Positions 46,401 through 60,619 of a DNA stretch of 64,000 bases are shown here, one piece after another. The stretch is taken from positions 22,537,964-22,601,963 of the forward strand of contig NC_134958.1 in the NCBI RefSeq assembly GCF_965638725.1. Direction: 5' to 3'. The position numbers and the translations under genes were made by a program. Source of the stretch: Aptenodytes patagonicus (Eukaryota > Chordata > Aves > Sphenisciformes > Spheniscidae). Below the pieces are notes generated by a model, which was given only the letters and a program-made list of their open reading frames with translations, was not told the DNA's origin and made no database searches. Numbering within the stretch: the first letter of the stretch is position 1; each line of letters starts with the position of its first letter.

Positions 46401-48058
46401 ATTATTTGGGAACGGCGATGCTAAGCTAGAAGCGTACATGGCGACCGGCAGTTTCTTTCCAAGCCTAACTCCAAGAATTCTCGGGAGACGACGCGATGGA
46501 GGAGCTTCAACTAGCGGGTTCATCAAATAAAATATAAGGATACTTTAATTTCTCCGCAGGTTTTGAGCCTTTCAAGCTTCTCCCCGTGCAATAACAAAAT
46601 CACATCGTTAGAACGAAAGCAGTGTCAGATAATCAGGTCTGAGAGTCAGGGCTTTAAGGAAAAGCCCCCCCCGTCCGTAAGGCATTTACCCTCGAGGAGA
46701 GCCGGCACTGCTAAATGACAACGGGCAGGAAAAAAAGTTCTACGGATATAACAACTAATAAAGAAAACAGAGGAACAGCCGGAAAACGAGCGGAGAGCGG
46801 GCGCGGGAGGGACGGGGAATTAGAGGGAACAGTTAACGAAGAAGCGACGCGGAGGGCCTGGGGTGGTGACCGGACAGCGCAACCGGGATTAGCGTCAGCG
46901 TCTTAAACCGGAATTAGCAGGGCAGAGCCTTACACGCGGGAATAACTCCGCGCGCAGGGGGCCGGGGCCGCCCGAGCCAGCGGGATTAACCGGCCAGGCA
47001 GCAAACTTCTGCCCACGCCCCCCGTGCCCCTCCGTATGTGCTATACCCCCCCCATACAGCCCCCCCCCCCGGCACACACTCTGCTTCCACGCTGCCCCGA
47101 CCTTACACCGTCCCTCCACGCCTACAGCCCCTCGGGGCCAAATGCAGGCGCTCTTACCCCTATATCGCTCCTCTACCCGTATGCCCCAGCCCTATGCCCC
47201 CCATGCGCGTACCCCAGCCCTATACCACCCCCACGCACGGACCCCATAGCGCCCCGCACCACCCCCCCTGTGCACGTACCCCATACCACCCCCCCCACGC
47301 GCGTACCCCATACCGCCCCATGTCACCCCTCCATACCGCCCCATACCACCCCCCGACGCGTGTACCCCATACCGCCCCATACCACCCCCCCATACCACCC
47401 CCCATGCACATACCCCATACCGCCCCATACCACCCCCCATGCACGTACCCCATACTGCCCCATACCACTCCCCAACGCTCATACTCCATACCACCCCCCA
47501 TGCACGTACCCCATACCGCCTCCCCACGCACGTACCCCATACTGCCCCATACCACCCCCCCATACCACCCCCCACGCACGTACCCCACACCACCCCATAC
47601 CACCCCCCATGCACGTACCCCATACTGCCCCATACCACCCCCTCCACGCACGTACCCCATACTACCCCCCATGCACGTACCCCATACTGCCCCATACCAC
47701 CCCCCATGCACGTACCCCATACCGCCCCATACCACCCCCCACGCATGTACCCCATACCACCCCCCATGCACGTGCCCCACACCCCCCCATACCACCCCCC
47801 ATGCACGTGCCCCACACCCCCCCATACCACCCCCCCGCACGCGCCCCACCCCCACCCCTACGCCGCCCCTCACGCACATCTCCTACACTGCCCCGTACCG
47901 CCCCCACGCATATACCCCATACTGCCCCCCCCGCACGTACCCCAGCCCTACACCTCCCCCCCCCCCCCCCCCCCCCCCCCCCAGCCCCGCACGTACCCCG
48001 GTCCCCGCCGCCCCCCGGCTCTGCCCGCAGCGGCCCCGGCTCCGCCGCCCGTCGCCAT
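43421..48058 (-). CDS. FAM219B: FAM219B, protein of unknown function
   Basis: A member of the FAM219 family; no biochemical role is established that I can state. Exons 5' to 3': 48058-47997 (tentative first exon), 46168-46066, 45084-44994, 44579-44502, 44216-44168 and 43579-43421 (stop TAG), about 180 residues against 198 in human. Conserved blocks: [102 protein letters not shown], and a Cys-rich tail [14 protein letters not shown]. The intron after exon 5 has a GC donor (GAG/gcaagt). Exon 1 as written ([12 protein letters not shown]...) ends two bases into a codon while exon 2 reads in phase 0, so a one-base G-run error or a different first exon must be considered. Introns 1 and 2 each hold a large minisatellite. 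Confidence 0.9.
45236..45865. repeat. GGGGACGTGGGGATG minisatellite in FAM219B intron 2
   Basis: About 630 bp built from hexamer-like words GGGGAC, GTGGGG, ATGGGG, GTGGCG and GTGGTG. A higher-order period of about 172 bp is visible: the phrase GGGGACATGAGGATGG recurs near 45307, 45479, 45651 and 45809. G-rich on the plus strand, so FAM219B transcripts would be C-rich here. Confidence 0.95.
47200..47990. repeat. ~35-bp minisatellite in FAM219B intron 1 carrying splice-donor-like units
   Basis: About 20 imperfect units made of GCACGTACCCCATAC, CGCCCCATACCACCCC and CCCAT words with a main spacing of 35 bp (for example 47708 to 47743 and 47768 to 47803). On the FAM219B strand each unit reads GGGGTACGTGC, the same word as the exon-1 donor at 47996. 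The array ends at that donor through a poly-C tract (about 47955-47982). Confidence 0.95.
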
Positions 48059-48330
48059 GGCCGGCCGCCCGCCCGCCGCCGCCCCGCCCCCCGCGCCGCC
48101 CCGCCAGCCAACGGCAGCGCGCGGCGGCGGGGCCCGGCCAATGGGAGGCGGGGAGGTGGCGCCCCGCCCCCCGCCCCTCCGCCGCGCATGCGCAGCGCCG
48201 TCCCCCGCCGCGAAGCCGCTGGGCGGCGGGAGGCCGCTTCCCTGCCCCAATTCGTGTTTTCCCGGAAAAATCCCCTTTTCTTCCTTTTCCCCGTAAAGGC
48301 GAAAAGAAATAATCACACAAGCCCCCCGCT
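48059..48330. promoter_or_regulatory. FAM219B: FAM219B promoter with NRF-1-type site
   Basis: CpG-rich sequence between the FAM219B ATG and the COX5A 3' end. CGCGCATGCGCA (about 48184-48195) fits the NRF-1 palindrome YGCGCAYGCGCR. Inverted CCAAT-like ATTGG words are absent in their perfect form, but GCCAATGGGAGG lies near 48137-48148. Confidence 0.5.
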
Positions 48331-48339
48331 ACCGCCTCA

Positions 48340-48500
48340 GCCAAACCAGTTTTTCCTTTATTAGGCCCAAATTCACATCACATACGTTGTGACTCAATAA
48401 AGGAAGAAATTATTTCAAATAAGGTAATATTTTCAACATTTGTGTCTCCAGGCGACTGTGTACAATCAGGTAGCTTCGGTAAAACGCTCGAGCGACGCAC
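48340..48500 (-). other. COX5A: COX5A terminal 3'UTR exon
   Basis: On the minus strand a good acceptor (ttctgttccag) at 48501-48511 precedes sequence ending in a poly(A) signal at 48357-48362. The words ATATTACCTTATTTGAA and CCTTTATTGAGT resemble, from memory, the end of human COX5A mRNA, which also has a non-coding last exon. The COX5A coding exon has a donor (ATCG/gtaagg) ten bases after the stop, supporting this splice. Confidence 0.7.
48357..48362 (-). terminator. COX5A: COX5A poly(A) signal
   Basis: TTTATT on the plus strand (AATAAA on the COX5A strand), about 300 bp from the FAM219B start codon. Confidence 0.65.
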
Positions 48501-48579
48501 CTGGAACAGAAAAGAAAGGAGAAGCCGTTGAAGCAGCAGCCCCTTCTCTCTCCACAGAGCCCCCCGGGGCTCCCAAACG

Positions 48580-48846
48580 CCTTCCCCCTCGTCCCCCTTC
48601 CTTCCCCTCGTCCCCCTTCCTTCCCCCTCGTCCCCCTTCCTTCCCCCTCGTCCCCCTTCCTTCCCCCTCGTCCCCCTTCCTTCCCCTCGTCCCCCTTCCT
48701 TCCCCCTCGTCCCCCTTCCTTCCCCCTCGTCCCCCTTCCTTCCCCCTCGTCCCCCTTCCTTCCCCCTCGTCCCCCTTCCTTCCCCCTCGTCCCCCTTCCT
48801 TCCCCTCGTCCCCCTTCCTTCCCCTCGTCCCCCTTCCTTCCCCTCC
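48580..48846. repeat. 20-bp polypyrimidine/polypurine minisatellite in the COX5A 3'UTR intron
   Basis: About 13 copies of CGTCCCCCTTCCTTCCCCCT, some 19 bp long through loss of one C. The COX5A transcript strand is GGGACGAGGGGGAAGG-type polypurine. Units are nearly identical, so the array is young or recently homogenised. Confidence 0.95.
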
Positions 48847-50077
48847 GAGCCCGATCTAACCACGCACAGCTTCCACGTGCGATCACTGCCTTCCCAACTT
48901 CGAATCCCCGGGCGGGAGGAAGGGCAGGGGCTTAAAAGATCCAGAATTAAGTCCTATTTGCAGTCTGACACCCGATAGCTCTATTCTAAGCATAATATTA
49001 AAAAAAAAAAACCAGGCTGGAATACGACACCGGCCACCTCCTGAAGGAGCCGAGTTAAGGGACTGCCTCTACATCGCTTCACTTCCACGAGGATTTTTAT
49101 TTAGGGCTTCATTTTAGTCGGGGACTAGAGCGCGTCAGCTCTTGCCTATACTTAACGACAGACCCTCATTAACCAGAGAAGCTGCCGCTTAGTTACGCCG
49201 CCTTCATACGCTGCAGTTCATGCAAGAGCCTGGTGTTTATGGCGTAGATCTAAACGTCTTCGTTACACGTTGTTTTCAAGTTTAGAAAGCACTCGGAAGC
49301 TCAGCTCTAAAAAGGCGGTAAAACAAGTGGCTTTCTGAGGCTTGAGGCCGCTGCAATCGGGACGGAATACGACACGCGCTGTTCCTGGAATTACCTGCCG
49401 AGGCTCACGAGCGTCCTGCGCGCAGAGCGGTTCAGCTCTGGCTATGCTACAGCTGATCCGTTTATTCAGTAAGCAAGGGCCCCTCCAAATTAGCGTTTAA
49501 TTACGGAAAAAGACGCTATTTTAAGTGTAAGGCGAAGAAACTTCAGCGTGGTCGGGTGACTATCATCAGTGGGGCCCATTTTCCAGCATAAGCTCGTAAT
49601 TAGCGTCTCCCAATTTTCTAAACCAGCTACGCTGTGGCAATGAAATGAAAGTCTGTGCGCTTCCAGAGGAAACGATCCTGCCCTTGGCTAAAAATGCTCC
49701 TGGGGGAAAAGCCGGCGAGGGGCAAAGGTCGACACGCCGCCAACAAAGTGCTGCTATACCCCGTTGTCTCGGCAACCGCTACCTCGAAATTTCTGGGCGG
49801 CTGGGTACGGTTGCCAACCACCCTGCCCCTTCTCAAGCAGCCGCGCTGTTCTTTTTTTTTTTTTAAGCCTTCTTTGAAAAGGGTTACTGCCTTTTCCAGG
49901 AGACCTGTAGTTACAGAGGCGTTTGGAGAATCCTGTTACAAGCCTGAAGTTGACGGCCTTTCGCAGACCCGCCAGGGCTGAAGGAGGAGGACTCTCGTCT
50001 TTGCCAGCAGAGTTTCAGGGTACGGGAGTCCCGTGCCAAGAGACTCTGCAGTGACCGCATCCCTTACCGATAAGGTT

Positions 50078-56772
<6,695 letters not shown>

Positions 56773-57070
56773 GGCGGCGGGGAGGTAGCACCGGGCAGCG
56801 GGGGCGCGCGCCGCTCGCTCTTGGCACCGGACCGCGCGCGCTGCGGGCGGGGAGGGAGGGGGGGAGGGAGGCGGCGGCTACGGCGGCGCCGCGGGGACAC
56901 ACCGCGCCGCCGCGGGAAGGGCGGGAAGGCTGCGGGGGGCGGGGCTTAGCGCGTCGCCCGCGGGGCGGTGCCGGCCGCCATTTTGTGGCGGGGACGGGGC
57001 GGGGGGCGGCCCGCTGCCGGCCTCTCCCGCCTCATAAAAGGCCGTGGCGGCGGCGGCGGTCCTCCCGGCG
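56773..57070. promoter_or_regulatory. COX5A: COX5A promoter with YY1-type site; possible divergent start
   Basis: CpG island upstream of the COX5A ATG. GCCGCCATTTTG at 56974-56985 is a full YY1 consensus, a factor class common in nuclear genes for respiration. A plus-strand CATAAAAG word at 57033-57040 resembles a TATA box and could start a transcript away from COX5A. Confidence 0.5.
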
Positions 57071-58860
57071 TGTTCCGGGGCTCGCGTCTGGGGCGTTCCG
57101 GTGCCTGCTCAGCCGCTATGCGGCCTGGCGGCCCCGTTAACCGAGCTCACGCGTGTCCCTCGTGGATCGGGGCCGCAGGGAAGCGGGGGTGGCCCTTCCC
57201 TGCCCCCGCTCGTGATCGCTGTTTGCCACCGGCTCTGGCAAGGGAAAATTGCCTGGCGTCTTCCCAGTGAGTGAGGGGAAAACGGGGCCCAGCCTGGCTC
57301 TCTGTGGCTCTGCCCCAGTGCCAGCCCTGGCACCTGGCGAGGCGGCCTCCCTCGCGCCCTTGTCCCCAAACCCCTTAGACCCTGACCGCCGGGTGCTGCC
57401 TTCAGCCTCCCGTGTGCCGGCGGGAGGGTAGGGCCGACCCAGCCACCGGCCCCTCGGGCCGCCGCAGGGACACCGCTGGGCTCACAAATTGACCCCAAAA
57501 ATTGTTCTTTGCAGGTGCCTGGGGCTGTGCCTCGGCAGTGCAGCGCAAGACCGTGATGATCTTGCTCGCCATGTCCCCTTAGGACCGTGTGGAGCCAGAT
57601 ATCATCATGCTGTTTTAAATGCTTCGTATTTTGGGTTACAGTCTTTTTTTTTAACCATTTTCTCATGCGGGAAAACCATCAAAGCGAGGAGTGCAAAATC
57701 CCCAGGCTCCCGTTGCCTCCAAGACTGGAAATTGCCTGCATATAAAATCAATTACAAATAATTTTGCACATTAACAAAGTAATAAGGAGAAACAACTGAT
57801 CTTTTTTTCCTCCCTTTCTCCTTGCTGGGAGCAATGTGAGATGGCAACAGCGGGGCAGGGTCGGGGAGGTGACGGGCTGTTAGTTCTCAGCGTGGCCGTG
57901 ACAGTCTTTAGGCTCCCATCAGAGCATTTACAGAGGGTTTTACTTATTAGCATGATTTTTAGTGCATTTGGAGTAGGAGCCCGTACCCGGTGCTCCCCCT
58001 CGTGTGCGGGGCGGAGGGTTGAACCTGAATGGTGTCTGCGCCGGAGAGAGGAGGCTGGCAAGAGCGATCGCTGGGTGGGACGGAGCCCAAAGCTTCCCCA
58101 GCCCCAAACTCACAAAAAATAATCACAAAAAAATAACAATTGGAAATTAATATTCGACTACATGGTGGCAGATAAGTGAAGTGAATCGGTCTACGGCAGG
58201 GCAGATAAGCGCGAGCCTCCGGCCTGGAGGAGCAGCTGCCTGCTGAGGGAGATAACAAGGTCATCGCCGAACAAAACAGCCCCCTGCTTCCTCCTCCTCC
58301 TCCTCCTCCTCGCTCCCCTCGTCTCCTTTCATTCCCGCTCCCAGCCAAGCAAAGCGCTTGCCAAGCGAGCCCTTTGACAAAAGAGGGGATGCTCGCCGGC
58401 CCCAGAGAGCGGGAGCGAGGCGGGGAGATAAGGCAGCTGCAGCCGGAGCATCCCTCCCGGATGGCTTTCGGGAAGGGTACGCTCATTAATACCCGTTAAT
58501 TCATGCCGCGGTGCCCCCGGGGGCTGCCTGGGCTGGATCAAGGGCAGCCAGGTGGATCAGGGCTTGCTTGGCCTCCCACAACCCCGTCCCCTGCCCTCCC
58601 CGCATCTCCCCGCTCCCCGTTGTGCCGGCCAGGGGGGCTGGCACGGGGGCTTTGCCAGGCTCTGCCGTGCCGGCGGGGGCCGGGCTGCTGCCAGGGCACG
58701 TAGGAGAAACCGGTCCTGATCCCATCCCGCCTTGGGACAGGGTTTGGCCGGGATCCCCTTGTCCTGGCTCAGCGGCAGCGACAGTCCCACCCTCGCTGTG
58801 CCGTGGTCGGCAGCCGAGGTGATCCCCCCATTTTCCCACAGACATATCTCAACTATTTCT
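57071..58860. other. Non-coding interval between COX5A promoter and RPP25 3' end
   Basis: No protein-coding exon is recognised. On the plus strand a donor-like GTGAGTGAGG (about 57267) and an acceptor-like tttgcag/GTG (about 57508-57514) could belong to a non-coding transcript. A cluster of four GATA motifs lies at 58170-58439, with a (TCC)n tract at about 58287-58310. Confidence 0.5.
58170..58439. promoter_or_regulatory. GATA-motif cluster with adjacent E-box
   Basis: AGATAAG at 58170-58176, 58203-58209 and 58426-58432, AGATAA at 58250-58255, and E-box CAGCTG at 58434-58439 directly after the last GATA site. Four WGATAR sites in 270 bp is more than expected by chance in GC-rich DNA. Enhancer function is inference. 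Confidence 0.4.
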
Positions 58861-58868
58861 AAAGAGCT

Positions 58869-59253
58869 TTTATTTTCCGTTCGTTCTCTTTTACCCCCTG
58901 AAAGAAGCAGGGATTTTGCTCCGAAGGGCTTTCCCGGGGAGCTAGCCCGCGGCGAGGTCTCTGCAGCCAAGCCCACGACCCCAAAACCTCCCCGTCCTGC
59001 ACCGGCCACCGCATCCAGCCACGACGACAACCCACCCAACGCTCCCACTGCCCCCGGCTCCCGACACGGGGGCTTCACGCCGGCTCCAGACCCTACGAGC
59101 ACCTCGGGGAGAGCAAAGGCCTGAACATCTGATGCGGGAAGAAGAAGGAGGGCTGTTTTATTTTCTTCCGCTGTCCCGCAGGCAGGCAGAGCAGCGCTGG
59201 GCTCCGCGGGCGCGGGGAGGGAGCGACCCGTCTGCTCGTTTGTGTGTTTTATT
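58869..59253 (-). terminator. RPP25: Candidate RPP25 poly(A) signals
   Basis: Plus-strand TTTATT at 59248-59253, 59157-59162 and 58869-58874 give AATAAA on the RPP25 strand, 0.7-1.1 kb after its stop. Which one is used cannot be told from sequence. Confidence 0.4.
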
Positions 59254-59968
59254 CGGGATGAATCACGGCGCCGCGGGGCGCTGCGCCTGGCATTAATAAA
59301 CCTGACAGCCTCTCGCCGAGCGTAATTGCAGCGGTTTTGATAATGAAGGTATGACTCTAACGGGCTTGGGGCAAAACCGTCTCTCCTGATGGCTGAGACG
59401 TCGCAATGGGGAGCGATGACGTGCAGCCGCCTTCCCCGGTCCGGGCACCCTTCGGTGAAAGGCAACGGGGTGCTCTGGCCCCCTGGGAGCCGCTGCAGAA
59501 ACGTGGCTGGTGGTGGCATTGCCTCCGGCTGGCCGAATGCGGGGTCAAGCAGCTCCCCACACCACCTCCCGTCCTGTCCCTCCCCACCCCACACCCCCCC
59601 CCCGCCCCACTTCAGGCCATAACCGAGGGCTGGCAGGTTTTAACCCTTTAACCCTCACCCCAAATCTGGGGACATGGTAACCTCCCTCCCCCCCCCCCCC
59701 CCCAGCAGCAAGCCCCCATGCACGGGGGTCACCTGGAGCAGCGGCAGCACGTCGGGGGGAGCCTGCGGCCCAGCGCTGACCCCGCAGCGAGCACGGCGCT
59801 GCCTTTATCCACAGCAAAGCGGCTCGAAACCCCGGAGTTTCTCCAGCGTACAATCTCCCGCCTGTACAGAGGGCACATTCCTGTATGTATTCGTACGCAT
59901 TCCATAGGTACGAACACATATTCCATATGTACCCGGCGTACGGCTGGTCGGGGTGGGAGGTGGTGGGG

Positions 59969-60574
59969 TCAGTGGTGGTGGTCCGGCCGGCGGTCCGTGG
60001 TCCCCGAGCCCCTCGGGCCGTCGGGTACCTGTACCTGCAACTTCTTGGTCAGCAGCTCCTCGCGGGGAGGTGGCAGGGGCCGCTTCAGCCCCTTGGTGGA
60101 GGAGCTGGACGCGTCTTCTCCCGCCTCGCCGAGCTGCGTCCCCGGCCCGTGCTGGGGCTCCGGGGGCTGGTAGCCCGTCTGGTTGGGATCCAGGGGGTCT
60201 CGGGAGAGGAGGATGCAGATGGAGGGGACGTTCTTGTGAACGGTCAGGTTCTGCGCCTGGCCGCCAGGCAGCGGGTCCTGGTTCTCCCAGACCTCCAGCA
60301 AGGTCTTGTAGCGCACCTTGGTGACCTGATGAAGACCGCCCAGCTTCCGCTTCATGATCTCCACGCAGGTGATGGTCTTGGTGACCGCCCTGCCGCAACC
60401 GCTGAAGACGATCTGCCGGCTGCCCTTCAGCTCCATCTGGGCCATGGCGAAGTTCATCAGGTTCCTGATCTTGCTGCCCTCCTTCACTTTCATCTCCACC
60501 ACGTCTGGGGGCAGGTCGGGGAAGGGCAAGGGGCTCTCCTCCTCCGAGGTCCTCACCTTTCGGAAGTTCTCCAT
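59969..60574 (-). CDS. RPP25: Ribonuclease P/MRP subunit p25 (Alba family)
   Basis: RPP25 pairs with RPP20 as an Alba-type heterodimer that binds the P3 arm of RNase P and MRP RNAs for tRNA and rRNA processing in the nucleus and nucleolus. It is a single coding exon of 201 residues (human 199). It starts MENFRKVRTSEEESPLPFPD. The Alba core is seen as VVEMKVKEGSKIRNLMNFAM, RQIVFSGCGRAVTKTITCVE, IMKRKLGGLHQVTKVRYKTL and VPSICILLSRDPLDPNQTGY, followed by the conserved QPPEPQHGP and a basic C-terminal tail (KGLKRPLPPPREELLTKKL). Start choice: MENFRKVR matches human, but an in-frame upstream ATG (plus 60617-60619, adding MAAEGGGAKPGTQSR) also has a strong context and could give a longer form. Confidence 0.96.
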   Translation of the reverse strand: MENFRKVRTSEEESPLPFPDLPPDVVEMKVKEGSKIRNLMNFAMAQMELKGSRQIVFSGCGRAVTKTITCVEIMKRKLGGLHQVTKVRYKTLLEVWENQDPLPGGQAQNLTVHKNVPSICILLSRDPLDPNQTGYQPPEPQHGPGTQLGEAGEDASSSSTKGLKRPLPPPREELLTKKLQVQVPDGPRGSGTTDRRPDHHH

Positions 60575-60619
60575 CCTGGACTGGGTGCCGGGCTTGGCTC
60601 CCCCTCCTTCGGCAGCCAT

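Noticed and set aside
47024-48364. Plus-strand open frames of 424-446 codons rich in [11 protein letters not shown]-like repeats, and minus-strand frames rich in [10 protein letters not shown]
   Set aside because: They are readings of the FAM219B intron 1 minisatellite. Several frames on both strands are open at once, which reflects repeat composition and not selection on a protein.
48378-48935. Frames coding EGRGTRGKEGGRG or PPSFPLVPLPS repeats
   Set aside because: They are readings of the COX5A-intron 20-bp minisatellite.
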